Assembly: GCA_964615565.1 (NCBI GenBank)
Contig: CAZTPC010000002.1
Span: forward strand, 1 to 64,000
DNA: 64,000 nt
Direction: 5' to 3'
From: CAZTPC01 sp964615565
GTDB lineage: Bacteria; Patescibacteriota; Saccharimonadia; Saccharimonadales; AWTP1-31
The translations under genes were made by a program, and so were the position numbers. Below are positions 25,780 to 34,689 of the stretch, one piece after another (the stretch's first letter is position 1; the number at the start of each line of letters is the position of its first letter). A model generated the notes under the pieces. The model saw nothing but the letters and a program-made list of their open reading frames with translations, was not told the DNA's origin and made no database searches.

Positions 25780-26939
25780 TACTCTCCGTGCTCCTCGATT
25801 GCGTCTAGAAGGCTGCTTTCAAGTTGTTCTTTGCGCTTGATCTTAGGGGCGGCTTTTGGCTCACTCTTAGTTTCTGTCTTGGCAGCTGGTTCTGGTTTAA
25901 CTTCTTCGGCACTGATATCAATATCATAGCCAGTTAGTTTGCTGGCAAGTCGAACGTTCTGTCCGCCCTTACCGATAGCAATACTTAGTTGGTCTTCAGG
26001 AACTGTGACAATAGCCTTTTTCTCGGTTTCATCAAGAGTAACCTTATTAACCTTGGTTGGGCTAAGCGCGTTAATGATGTATGTCTTGGTGTCTTCATCG
26101 AATACAACGATGTCGATCTTCTCTTGTTCACCAATTTCGCTCATAACGGCATTAACACGAGTACCATGACCACCAACAAAGGTTCCAACTGGGTCAACGC
26201 CCTGAATACTGCTTGCAACAGCGATCTTGCTACGCACACCCGCTTCACGGGCGATGTTTTTGATCTCTACAGAACCGTTTTCCATCTCCGGAACTTCGTT
26301 GCGGAAGAGGTCTTCGATGAAAGCAGAGTTGCCGCGACTAACTACTAGTTGTGGTCCACGGAAACCGCGCTCAACATCCTTAAGGAACACCTTAAGTCGT
26401 TGTCCTGGGTAGTAGCGTTCGCCTTGGATTTGTTCGCTCTTTGGCATGATGCCCTGAGCTTTACCAAGATCGATACGAACAATCATGCCTTCGACACGAG
26501 AAACGAGACCGTTGATAACGGTGCCGATCTTGTCGTCATATTCGGCCATAACAATTTCTCGCTCGGCTTCACGTAGACGCTGCAAGATAACTTGCTTGGC
26601 TGTCTGTGCAGCCACGCGTCCAAAGTTTTCTACTTTTTCATGGATCTCTACTGTTTCGCCAATAGCAGCGTTCTTTCGAATAACTTGAGCGGCGCCAAGT
26701 TCGATTTCGAAGTGATCGTCGCCAACTCGCTCAACAACTTCTTTGCTGATGTAGGCATCAACTTCACCACTGTTGAGGTTCATAGTTACGCGCACTTCTT
26801 GATCGCGGTCACCGTAGTCGCGGCGGTAGGCGGCTGCTAGGGCTTGTTCAACAATCTCTTGTACTGTTTCTTCTGGTAAATTTTTCTCTTCGGCGATGGT
26901 TTTGACAGCCAAAGCTAGACCTTTCATATCTAGTTCCAT
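25779..26939 (-). CDS. nusA: transcription termination/antitermination protein NusA
   Basis: RNA polymerase-bound factor for pausing, termination and antitermination, 386 residues. N-terminal domain (ALAAAYRRDYGDRD), S1 domain around 125-190 (GTVINGLVSRVEGMIVRIDLG), two KH domains around 220-340 (EAGVRSKIAVASSIQGVDPVGTFVGGHG, IAIGKGGQNVRLASKLTGYDIDI) and a charged tail. The Shine-Dalgarno AAAAAGGAG precedes the ATG. The leader holds a terminator-like hairpin (26979-27003), suggesting autoregulation. Confidence 0.95.
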   Translation of the reverse strand: MELDMKGLALAVKTIAEEKNLPEETVQEIVEQALAAAYRRDYGDRDQEVRVTMNLNSGEVDAYISKEVVERVGDDHFEIELGAAQVIRKNAAIGETVEIHEKVENFGRVAAQTAKQVILQRLREAEREIVMAEYDDKIGTVINGLVSRVEGMIVRIDLGKAQGIMPKSEQIQGERYYPGQRLKVFLKDVERGFRGPQLVVSRGNSAFIEDLFRNEVPEMENGSVEIKNIAREAGVRSKIAVASSIQGVDPVGTFVGGHGTRVNAVMSEIGEQEKIDIVVFDEDTKTYIINALSPTKVNKVTLDETEKKAIVTVPEDQLSIAIGKGGQNVRLASKLTGYDIDISAEEVKPEPAAKTETKSEPKAAPKIKRKEQLESSLLDAIEEHGE

Positions 26940-26978
26940 AATGTTTCTCCTTTTTACTTATATCTGATGTCTTACACG

Positions 26979-27003
26979 AAAAAATCCGACCAAGACGGCC
27001 GGA
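26979..27003 (-). terminator. terminator-like hairpin in the nusA leader
   Basis: TCCGGCC (26997-27003), 5-base loop, GGTCGGA (26985-26991; one G-U pair), then six U residues (26979-26984). It lies directly after the nusA promoter and before its Shine-Dalgarno. The upstream neighbour is divergent, so it terminates no other gene. Confidence 0.65.
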
Positions 27004-27016
27004 CGAAGATAAGCCA

Positions 27017-27045
27017 AGTATAGCCTAGTTTGAGGTGTATTGCAA
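27017..27045 (-). promoter_or_regulatory. nusA promoter
   Basis: TTGCAA (27040-27045), 17-base spacer, TATACT (27017-27022). Predicted +1 is about 27010, leaving a leader of some 70 bases. Confidence 0.8.
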
Positions 27046-27062
27046 TGCTACACTGGTGCTAC

Positions 27063-29648
27063 ATGAAGAAAACACCACGACTTATTGCTGGCTTTAAGCC
27101 TGAACACTATCAACTAGACATAACTCCAGATCGTGAAGCACAGACTTTTACCGGCTGGGTTGTTATTTTAGGCACCAAAGTAGGTAGGCCTAGTAAGCGA
27201 CTTACCTTCCACCAAAAAGGACTTACGATTGGCAATGCCAAGATCGTGTCGTTTTCTAAGACGGGTGAACAGCAGGTCGAGATCGACCGAGTTAACTTGC
27301 AGAATAGCTATGATGAACTTCGCCTTCACTCGACTGAAATGATGTACCCGGGTAGATATGCTGTAACGATAGAATTCTCTGGCAAAATTACTGACGACAT
27401 GGACGGCGTGTATCCATGTAACTTTACAGATGGCGATGTTGCTAAGAAACTCATTGCTACGCAGTTCGAGAGCCATCATGCACGCAAGGCCTTCCCTTGT
27501 ATTGACGAACCAGAGGCCAAGGCAACATTTCAGTTGTCGTTGGTAACTCCATCTGGCAAGAACGAAGTTGTTTTATCGAATACTCCCGCAGAAAAGACCG
27601 AAGAAGCTGGCGAAGATAGTATTCGTACTACATTCCAAACAACCCCGATTATGAGCACCTATCTGTTAGCTTTCGTGTACGGCGAAATGCACTATGCCGA
27701 AGCAAAGACAAAGGATGGTACTCAGGTTAAGAGCTGGGCTAATGTTGGTCGCCCCAAAGAGCAACTCGAATACTCCGCCAATGAAGCCGCTAAGTTGCTA
27801 GATTTCTACGCAAAGTATTACGACACACCATATCCACTTCCTAAACTTGATCAAGTTGCGCTACCAGATTTCGATGCAGGTGCCATGGAAAACTGGGGTC
27901 TTGTTACATATCGAGAGATTGCTCTCCTTACAGATCCAAAGAACCGTTCTATCTCGCAGGAACAGTACGTTTCGCTAGTTGTTGCCCACGAGCTCGCCCA
28001 CCAGTGGTTCGGTAACCTCGTGACCATGAAGTGGTGGGATGATCTTTGGCTCAACGAAAGCTTTGCTGCGCTCATGGAACACCTATCGTTAGATGTTGTT
28101 CACCCAGACTGGAACCAGTGGGAAATGTATACTGCTAGCGATATCCCAAGCATCACTTCCCGTGACATATATAAGGATATCCAGCCCGTTGGCGTAAAGA
28201 TTGACGATGTGGCACTGCTTGAGACTGCTTTTGACCCAGGAATCGTTTATGCGAAAGGCGCTCGACTTCTAAAAATGCTCCGCGAGTATATTGGTGACAA
28301 AGATTTCGCTACAGCATTAAAGAGCTACTTCACTAAGCTTGCTTACAGTAACAGTTCGCGTGAGGATCTATGGGAAGCTATGGGTGATGCAACTGACAAA
28401 GATATACATGCCCTAATGACACCTTGGCTTGTAAAACCGGGTATGCCAGTACTCAAGGTTGAACAAGATGGCGACACGCTACATATCTCTCAAAAACGCT
28501 TTGCGTTAGATGTAGATGACAATGAGTCGCTATGGCCAGTGCCTTTGCTTGCGAATGTAGAACTTGATCGAGATGTGTTAGAAAAACGATCTGAGACATT
28601 CAAGACGCCAAAAGACACGCATGTTGTTATTAACCAATTTGGTAGTGGCAATTATATAACCCAGTATGCAACAGAAAGCCATCGAATTTTTATTGCAAAA
28701 CAGATTGAAGCCGGCAAGATTGCTACAGAGGCACGAATTAATATTTTGAACGACATGCTTCTACTCGCGCGCAGGGGTGATAGTTCTCTGACAGATGCGC
28801 TGGAGTTGGTAGTACACATGGGTGATGAGGATCGTGATAACGTTTGGGGTCTTATGGCTCGTGCATTGGCGAACGCCTCGCAGCTCACCGAAGGAGATGA
28901 CGGAACTAGTACAGTGCTCCGCAAAATCCGTCGCGATCTAGCTTCAAACTGGCATAAGAAACTTGGCTGGGACGATAAACCTGAAGATGACGTAAATACT
29001 AAACAGCTTCGCCATACAGCTCTTGCATTCATGCTTGGGGGCGAAGATGAATCTGCCATGGCGGAGGCTCGTAAACGGTATTCTGCGGCAAAGACGCTTG
29101 ATGATATCGATGCAGAATCTCGGGCAACCATTCTTGCATCTGTGGTTCGCCACGGCAGCGAGGCAGACGCTATGAAGTTACTCGATCAATACGAGTCTGC
29201 AATGCCAGATGTACAGCTAGATATCTGCACTGCCCTTTCTAGCACTAAAGATCCAAAGGTCGCCACAGCGATCCTTACAAAAGCAATCGGGCCAAAGGGT
29301 ATTGTTCGAGCACAAGATGTTCTAAGGTGGCTTGTCATGTTCCTGCGGAACTATTACATCCGTGAAGCTTCATGGGGTTTTCTAAAGACAAACTTTACAT
29401 GGATCGACAAAGTACTAAGCCCAGGTAAGGCTTATGACTATCTCCCTACCTATTGCGCAAGTATTGCCAGCGATGAAACGTGGCAGAAGAAGTACAAAGA
29501 ACTATTTGATCCACTCAAGAAACGAGTTGAACTGAAAAAGAATATCTTGATTGGCGAAGCTGATATTGTGGCCCGTATTGAATGGCGTGAACGCGATCAA
29601 GAAAAAATTACAAAGTTTCTTTCCGACTACCAGTCAAAGAATAAGTAA
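27063..29648 (+). CDS. pepN: M1 family zinc aminopeptidase
   Basis: Cleaves N-terminal residues from peptides; likely supplies amino acids from scavenged peptides. About 861 residues from ATG 27063 (TACACT ends 8 bases upstream; the frame opens earlier without support). The exopeptidase motif GAMENWG is near 273 and the zinc site HELAHQWFGN with the second Glu in WLNESFA near 309-333. The ERAP1-like C-terminal helical domain is present. No signal peptide, so cytoplasmic. Its 3' end overlaps yraN on the other strand by 15 bases. Confidence 0.93.
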   Translation: MKKTPRLIAGFKPEHYQLDITPDREAQTFTGWVVILGTKVGRPSKRLTFHQKGLTIGNAKIVSFSKTGEQQVEIDRVNLQNSYDELRLHSTEMMYPGRYAVTIEFSGKITDDMDGVYPCNFTDGDVAKKLIATQFESHHARKAFPCIDEPEAKATFQLSLVTPSGKNEVVLSNTPAEKTEEAGEDSIRTTFQTTPIMSTYLLAFVYGEMHYAEAKTKDGTQVKSWANVGRPKEQLEYSANEAAKLLDFYAKYYDTPYPLPKLDQVALPDFDAGAMENWGLVTYREIALLTDPKNRSISQEQYVSLVVAHELAHQWFGNLVTMKWWDDLWLNESFAALMEHLSLDVVHPDWNQWEMYTASDIPSITSRDIYKDIQPVGVKIDDVALLETAFDPGIVYAKGARLLKMLREYIGDKDFATALKSYFTKLAYSNSSREDLWEAMGDATDKDIHALMTPWLVKPGMPVLKVEQDGDTLHISQKRFALDVDDNESLWPVPLLANVELDRDVLEKRSETFKTPKDTHVVINQFGSGNYITQYATESHRIFIAKQIEAGKIATEARINILNDMLLLARRGDSSLTDALELVVHMGDEDRDNVWGLMARALANASQLTEGDDGTSTVLRKIRRDLASNWHKKLGWDDKPEDDVNTKQLRHTALAFMLGGEDESAMAEARKRYSAAKTLDDIDAESRATILASVVRHGSEADAMKLLDQYESAMPDVQLDICTALSSTKDPKVATAILTKAIGPKGIVRAQDVLRWLVMFLRNYYIREASWGFLKTNFTWIDKVLSPGKAYDYLPTYCASIASDETWQKKYKELFDPLKKRVELKKNILIGEADIVARIEWRERDQEKITKFLSDYQSKNK

Positions 29649-29972
29649 ATCTCTCACTTCATAGTCTGGCCCAGCTACCTCAATGGCGGCCAGTTCTACC
29701 TTGCCTCGCCACTGGTGACTGGCAATCCAGAATTCTGCAGCAAAGTTCATCTGACGAAGCTTTTGTTGGGTAATGTAGTCGAGCCCTACTCCGTAGTCTG
29801 AAGTGCTTCGATACTTAACTTCAACAAAGTAGACCGTGTCACCTTTGGTGGCAACGAGGTCAATCTCGCACCAGCGTGTCCGCCAGTTTTGTTCGATAAC
29901 GCTGTACCTCAGTCCGGCAAGATGTTCCGAAGCTTTTTGTTCTGCCCTGCGACCACTTGTGAATGACGTCAT
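29634..29972 (-). CDS. YraN/UPF0102 family protein
   Basis: 112 residues with the UPF0102 restriction-endonuclease-like fold: GRRAEQKASEHLAGLRYSVIEQNWRTRWCEIDLVA and YFVEVKYR (E-D-ExK type catalytic pattern). The family is a predicted nuclease of unclear role, usually next to rnhB, as here (ATGA overlap). WCEID replaces the common xGEID. Confidence 0.88.
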   Translation of the reverse strand: MTSFTSGRRAEQKASEHLAGLRYSVIEQNWRTRWCEIDLVATKGDTVYFVEVKYRSTSDYGVGLDYITQQKLRQMNFAAEFWIASHQWRGKVELAAIEVAGPDYEVRDLLIL

Positions 29973-30529
29973 AGTAATGCCTTAATTGGCTTATAGCTCC
30001 GCCTGTGTATTGTGCTGACTCCCAATTGTGTAAGGGCGGCTATATGTTCGGCAGTACCGTACCCAACATGCTTCTCAAAGCCGTATCCTGGGAACTTCTG
30101 AGACAGCACTGCCATATGTTGATCGCGAGCAACTTTGGCTAGTATACTTGCTGCACTTACCGATGGTTCGGTATCATCGGCTTTGATAATTGCTTCGACA
30201 TTAGGTCCTTCTAGAAAAGCGATGTGGCCGTCAATAATAATCTTATCGTACGCACACTGAAGCTCGTCTACAGCACGTTGCATAGCTTGTCTTACAGCTT
30301 CGGTAAGGCCTATGTCGTCGACTTCAGTAGCAGATACCCATCCCAAACCATGATCTAGAGCATTTTCTTGTATCCATATAGCCAGCGTCTCGCGTTGTTT
30401 CTTGGATAGCTTCTTAGAATCACGCAATGGGAACGGTGGCTTAACGTCGGTATTCAGAATTACTGCGCCAGCCACAAGAGGCCCCGCCCAGCAGCCTCTT
30501 CCAACTTCATCGATACCCACAATAATCAT
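29969..30529 (-). CDS. rnhB: ribonuclease HII
   Basis: Cleaves RNA in RNA/DNA hybrids and removes misincorporated ribonucleotides. 186 residues; start motif GIDEVGRGCWAGPLVAGAVIL has the catalytic DE, then SKKLSKKQRE, IIIDGHIAF and the later acidic site KADDTEPSVSAASILAKVARDQ. Downstream it overlaps yraN by 4 bases; upstream lies the structured non-coding stretch and rplS. Confidence 0.95.
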   Translation of the reverse strand: MIIVGIDEVGRGCWAGPLVAGAVILNTDVKPPFPLRDSKKLSKKQRETLAIWIQENALDHGLGWVSATEVDDIGLTEAVRQAMQRAVDELQCAYDKIIIDGHIAFLEGPNVEAIIKADDTEPSVSAASILAKVARDQHMAVLSQKFPGYGFEKHVGYGTAEHIAALTQLGVSTIHRRSYKPIKALL

Positions 30530-30591
30530 AAAGTCATGGTATCAAAGATGAGTGCATAAAACATGTGCAAGAATGATTCAGCAATCAATAG

Positions 30592-30690
30592 CTAGATTTC
30601 TTGCTTGATTCAGAGAGAGTCGGCAAGCGCCACAGGCTGCGCTTTACGCACCTGTAAAGCGCTCTCGAGGGAGCAAGCATAGAGATCTAG
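30592..30690 (-). ncRNA. candidate structured RNA between rplS and rnhB
   Basis: The 176-base gap 30530-30705 holds nested complementary segments: CTAGAT/ATCTAG (30592-30597 with 30685-30690), CTTGCT/AGCAAG (30600-30605 with 30672-30677), GAGAG/CTCTC, a GGC/GCC mini-hairpin near 30622-30631 and a perfect 9-bp hairpin GCGCTTTAC/GTAAAGCGC (30639-30662, 6-base loop). This makes a closed multibranch fold about 100 bases long. It does not match SRP, 6S, tmRNA or RNase P motifs I know. Strand is not certain because pairing is symmetric; minus is preferred because the flanking genes are on minus. It could be the rnhB leader. Confidence 0.45.
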
Positions 30691-30705
30691 ACTCGACCGA
30701 GCTGT

Positions 30706-31233
30706 TTATTTGGCTTCAGTTTCTTCGTGTGAAGCTTTGGCAGCTTCTACCTTAGCTTCAGCCTCAGCTTCTTCTGCGGCTTTTGCAGCTTCGGCGGCAG
30801 CGTGTTCTGCTGCTTCTTCTTCCTTAGCCTTCTTCTCGGCTTCTGCAATAGCAGGATCTTCTGGGATTTCGTTAACGTCCTTGTCGAAGTCTACGGCTGC
30901 AAGACGAGCAGCTTTACCAGTTCGGGCTCGCATGTATGTTAGATAGTTTCGGCGAACTTTACTTCGCTTAATTACTTCTACCTTAACAACGGCTGGAGAA
31001 TGCAATAGGTAAGTCTTTTCAACGCCGATACCGCTAGCGATACGACGAACAGTGATTGAAGAAGTAATACTTTGCTTGCTAGTGACTCGCAAAACAAGCC
31101 CTTCGAATACCTGTACACGCTCTTTGTTACCTTCACGGATTTTCTGGTGAACACGAACTGAGTCTCCAGGACGTACGTCTACAACGGCATGTTTCTTAAA
31201 ACGATTTTCGATTTGCTTAATTACTGATTCCAT
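30706..31233 (-). CDS. rplS: 50S ribosomal protein L19, extended
   Basis: L19 sits at the 30S/50S interface. Residues 1-115 match the family (DVRPGDSVRVHQKIREGNKERVQVFEG, RIASGIGVEKTYLLHSP, KRSKVRRNYLTYMRARTGKAARL). The last 60 residues are an Ala/Glu/Lys-rich low-complexity helix absent from standard L19 (about 115-120 residues). The promoter TTTCAT - 17 - TATACT (31316-31344) gives a leader of about 80 bases. Confidence 0.95.
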   Translation of the reverse strand: MESVIKQIENRFKKHAVVDVRPGDSVRVHQKIREGNKERVQVFEGLVLRVTSKQSITSSITVRRIASGIGVEKTYLLHSPAVVKVEVIKRSKVRRNYLTYMRARTGKAARLAAVDFDKDVNEIPEDPAIAEAEKKAKEEEAAEHAAAEAAKAAEEAEAEAKVEAAKASHEETEAK

Positions 31234-31315
31234 AGCTAAATTCTATTCTTCTTACTTACCTATTATTTTATTTCAAGTCAGTGTCTAACTTTACACTAAT
31301 TCTTGGCTTTAGACA

Positions 31316-31344
31316 AGTATAACACATCTGTTAGGAGAATGAAA
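31316..31344 (-). promoter_or_regulatory. rplS promoter
   Basis: TTTCAT (31339-31344), 17-base spacer, TATACT (31316-31321) on the minus strand, within the region upstream of the malic enzyme gene. Confidence 0.5.
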
Positions 31345-31383
31345 TACTGGTTAGCTTGCAGGTTCGGACGTACAATAGAAGTT

Positions 31384-32517
31384 ATGGATTATAACGAAGA
31401 AGCACTACGCAAACATAAAGAACTGGGCGGAAAAATTGGGTTGCAGTTAAAAGATCAGCTGGATAGCCAAGATAAACTGAGTATTTACTACACGCCAGGC
31501 GTGGGTGCCGTCAGTAAGTATGTATCCGAACATCCAGAAGAAACTCGTGACTACACCTGGACAAACAATGTAGTTGCTGTGGTCAGTGATGGTTCTGCAG
31601 TGCTAGGGCTTGGAGATATCGGTCCAGAGGGCGCACTGCCAGTTATGGAAGGTAAAGCCATGCTCTTTAAGCACTTTGCAGGAATAGATGCAGTGCCATT
31701 AGTATTGAACGTACATACAGCAGACGAAATTGTAGCTACCGTAAAAGCACTTGCTCCCAGTTTTGGAGGTATTAACCTCGAAGATATCGCAGCACCGCTA
31801 TGCTTCGAGGTAGAAGATCGGCTGAAAGCTGAACTAGATATCCCTGTATTTCATGATGATCAACATGGAACGGCAATTGTTGTCTTGGCTGGATTAATTA
31901 ACGCAGTGAAGATCACTGGGAAGTCGCTAGAGGACAGCAAGATCGTTTGTGTTGGTGCTGGTGCTGCTGGTACGGCTATTATGAAATTACTCAATACTTA
32001 TGCGCATCCTGAGATTTTAGCGGTTGATAGTAAAGGGATTGTCTCTGAATCACGAGGTGATTTGAACGATGATAAGCGTGCACTTCTTGAATTTACAAAC
32101 AAGAATAACGTCAGTGGTTCGTTGGAAGATGCGCTACAAGGTGCTGACATATTTATTGGTGTCTCAAAAGCTGGTCTATTGACGGCTGAGATGGTCAAGA
32201 CCATGGCCAAGGACCCAATTATTTTTGCGATGGCCAACCCGGTACCAGAGATCATGCCAGACGAAGCTGCAAAAGCAGGCGTCGCTGTTATGGCTACAGG
32301 ACGGAGTGATTTCCCAAATCAGGTTAATAATGCCCTAGCGTTTCCTGGAATATTCCGCGGTGCGCTCGACAATAGAGTAACTAAGATTACAGATGATCAT
32401 AAAGTGGCAGTTGCAGAAGTAATTGCTGGCCTTGTAGAGAATCCGACCGCAGAAAGTATCATCCCGAGCGTACTAGACGATCGACTTGTTCCTGCAATTG
32501 CTGCAGTAATCGTTTAG
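31384..32517 (+). CDS. NAD(P)-dependent malic enzyme
   Basis: Oxidative decarboxylation of malate to pyruvate. 377 residues from ATG 31384; upstream in-frame codons exist, but a TACAAT box (31371-31376) ends 7 bases before this ATG and homology begins here (RKHKELGGKIGLQLKDQL). Substrate site IYYTPGVGAVSKYV, metal/malate region LGLGDIGPEGALPVMEGKAMLFKHFAG and FHDDQHGTAIV, and NAD-binding GAGAAGTAI are visible. Short bacterial (MaeB-less) form. Its 3' end overlaps the pilB-like gene by 4 bases. Confidence 0.93.
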   Translation: MDYNEEALRKHKELGGKIGLQLKDQLDSQDKLSIYYTPGVGAVSKYVSEHPEETRDYTWTNNVVAVVSDGSAVLGLGDIGPEGALPVMEGKAMLFKHFAGIDAVPLVLNVHTADEIVATVKALAPSFGGINLEDIAAPLCFEVEDRLKAELDIPVFHDDQHGTAIVVLAGLINAVKITGKSLEDSKIVCVGAGAAGTAIMKLLNTYAHPEILAVDSKGIVSESRGDLNDDKRALLEFTNKNNVSGSLEDALQGADIFIGVSKAGLLTAEMVKTMAKDPIIFAMANPVPEIMPDEAAKAGVAVMATGRSDFPNQVNNALAFPGIFRGALDNRVTKITDDHKVAVAEVIAGLVENPTAESIIPSVLDDRLVPAIAAVIV

Positions 32518-34118
32518 CCAAGGACACGGAAGACTTCTTCGACGGTGGTTTTGCCTTCTGCGAGGCGGAGTACTGCGTTGTGGAGCATGGTGAGCATGCC
32601 ACCTTGTACCGCGGCTGCTTCGAGCATCTGAGTTGTGATCTCGGCCGTTGGTTTGATAAGTAGGTTACGCAGTGGCTCGCTCATAACCATTTGCTCACGA
32701 AGTGCAATTTGACCTTTAAATCCGAAGGGATTTTCAGCTGACGTTCCGGCTTTATATAGTGTCATTGTGCTCAGATCTGGCTTTGGTGTATTTGGCGGAA
32801 ATGTGTCTATTATAGCTTGCAGTCGCTTAATGATAGCTTCGTCTGGCTTGTAGGCTACCTTGCTGGCGTCATCAAGACGACGAACCAGACGTTGAGCCAT
32901 AATCAACCGAATCGCAGATGTAAATAACGGGTTTTGTCCAATAATGTCCACCATGCGTGTCAGTGCTGCGGATGCAGAGCTTGCGTGAAAAGTGCTGAGT
33001 ACTAGGTGTCCAGTTAGCGATGCTTGAAGAGCTGTCTTCGCAGTGTCGTTGTCGCGGATCTCACCAACCATAACTACATCTGGGTCAAGCCGTAGCACTG
33101 CACGAAGGTTGTTGGCAAAGTGTGACTCTTCGTTAGATTGGCTTGTTACCGACACCTGTGTAATACCGTTAAACTGGTACTCTACTGGGTCTTCGATGGT
33201 GATAATCTTCCGTGATTCGCTATTGAGAGTGTTAAGCATGGAATACAGCGTAGTAGTCTTTCCCGAACCCGTAGGCCCAACTGCAAGCACAAGGCCGCTA
33301 GGCTTACGGATAATTTCGTCAACTATCTGTCGTTCGTTAGGCAATAGACCAAGCTTGTCTAGGCTGTACATCGAGGCGTCCATATTGAAAAGTCGCATTA
33401 CAATGTCCATACCATTGACGGCCGGAACTGTCTCGACGCGGAGGTTAACGTCTACTAAGCTTTTGTCGGCCATAACGACCTGTTGGGTGATGTGACCTTG
33501 TTGTGCAGCATTAGCAGAGGTAGAGACGTTTGCGGAGCTAGCAATCGCTGATGTAAGCATGCGATTGCGATCAAAGCTAATTTTGGCTATTGGGTGCAAA
33601 ACACCGTCGATACGGAAGCGTATGCGCACGCCATCACGCTGATTTTCGATATGAATGTCCGATGCTTCAAGTTTATGCGCCTGGCTAGTTAGGTACGCTA
33701 GCATATCATCAGCACGGACTTGGTCTAGAGTGGCAGACACTTGAGCAATTAACGACGCCGGATCACTGCCTGTGATTTGTATGTCATTATAGACCACCGC
33801 CTTTGGCGGATCATATAACTTCATATAATCTTTATACCCAGCATCAGATATCAGACTAAAAGAAACCCGTGAATCAAGAAATTGATTAGTCAGGTTGGTC
33901 ATCGTCTGTTGTGACGTGGTTGTAGTGATCCCGAACTTAAGCGCACCCTTTTCTACCGAAAGAGGAATAACTCGCATGCTGTACAGTTCCTCTTTAGTAA
34001 GAAGATCTTTAAAGAGAGTTTTAGGTACTGCGGTTGAAGTATCGGTATAACTTAAACCAAGAATAGTTGCACGGCGAGCGGTATTTTGCTCGTCGATTAC
34101 GCGGATGTCTTGAGCCAT
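32514..34118 (-). CDS. type II/IV secretion ATPase, GspE/PilB-like
   Basis: Hexameric assembly ATPase for type IV pili or related secretion, 534 residues. N-terminal MshEN-like domain (about 30-110), then SDIHIENQRDGVRIRFRIDGVL, Walker A GPTGSGKTTTLYSML (about 278), Asp box, Walker B LRLDPDVVMVGEIRDNDTAKTALQASLTGHLVLSTFHA. The tetracysteine zinc motif typical of GspE is absent from the late region. No pilin or PilC gene neighbours it. TATAAT ends 6 bases before the ATG: leaderless. Confidence 0.88.
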   Translation of the reverse strand: MAQDIRVIDEQNTARRATILGLSYTDTSTAVPKTLFKDLLTKEELYSMRVIPLSVEKGALKFGITTTTSQQTMTNLTNQFLDSRVSFSLISDAGYKDYMKLYDPPKAVVYNDIQITGSDPASLIAQVSATLDQVRADDMLAYLTSQAHKLEASDIHIENQRDGVRIRFRIDGVLHPIAKISFDRNRMLTSAIASSANVSTSANAAQQGHITQQVVMADKSLVDVNLRVETVPAVNGMDIVMRLFNMDASMYSLDKLGLLPNERQIVDEIIRKPSGLVLAVGPTGSGKTTTLYSMLNTLNSESRKIITIEDPVEYQFNGITQVSVTSQSNEESHFANNLRAVLRLDPDVVMVGEIRDNDTAKTALQASLTGHLVLSTFHASSASAALTRMVDIIGQNPLFTSAIRLIMAQRLVRRLDDASKVAYKPDEAIIKRLQAIIDTFPPNTPKPDLSTMTLYKAGTSAENPFGFKGQIALREQMVMSEPLRNLLIKPTAEITTQMLEAAAVQGGMLTMLHNAVLRLAEGKTTVEEVFRVLG

Positions 34119-34124
34119 ACATTC

Positions 34125-34130
34125 ATTATA
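34125..34130 (-). promoter_or_regulatory. -10 box of leaderless pilB-like gene
   Basis: TATAAT ends 6 bases before the ATG at 34118. A -35 is not clear (TTTTGG at 17 bases). Confidence 0.6.
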
Positions 34131-34179
34131 TAGTCATAAGCACTATTCCAAAAGATTTACTGTGGTAACCTAGTGAGAT

Positions 34180-34689
34180 ATGAAACCAACCCCGAAACGT
34201 GATGTTATTGTTATTGCTCATGATATGAGGAGCGCCCACAACGTTGGCTCGTTGTTGCGAACCGCCGAGGGTCTGGGCGTTACAAAGGTATACCTAACGG
34301 GCTATACTCCTCATCCTGAGTATGAGGACGATCCAAGGTTGCCACATATCGCTAAGAAGTTAACAAAAGATATTCACAAGACGGCTCTTGGTGCTGAGGT
34401 ATCCCAGGCATGGGAGTATGTAGTGGATCCGGTAGGTTTGCTTAGTGAACTTACTGAAGGTGGCTATCAGATTTTAGGCCTTGAACAGTCAGAATCATCA
34501 GTTTTATTACCGGATATAAATGTCCGGGCTAAGGTAGCGCTGTTGCTTGGGCGAGAGGTAGAAGGTATCGACCCCGTCCTCATGAAACAGTGCGACCAAA
34601 TTATTGAGATACCAATGTTTGGCAAGAAAGAATCATTTAATGTAGTCCAAGCATCTGCGATGGCTATGTATCAGCTAACTTGCCTGTAA
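34180..34689 (+). CDS. SpoU/TrmH family RNA 2'-O-methyltransferase
   Basis: 169 residues with all three SPOUT motifs: SAHNVGSLLRTAEGLGV (motif 1), ALLLGREVEGIDP (motif 2) and IPMFGKKESFNVVQASAMAMY (motif 3). It has the catalytic domain only, without the extra N-terminal RNA-binding domain, so it may act on tRNA as a TrmL/TrmH-like enzyme. TAACCT ends 8 bases before the ATG. Confidence 0.88.
   Translation: MKPTPKRDVIVIAHDMRSAHNVGSLLRTAEGLGVTKVYLTGYTPHPEYEDDPRLPHIAKKLTKDIHKTALGAEVSQAWEYVVDPVGLLSELTEGGYQILGLEQSESSVLLPDINVRAKVALLLGREVEGIDPVLMKQCDQIIEIPMFGKKESFNVVQASAMAMYQLTCL

Noticed and set aside
30592..30690. SRP RNA, 6S RNA or tmRNA
   Set aside because: Their conserved motifs (such as the SRP GGAA loop and GGAAGGAAGCAGC-like core) are absent.
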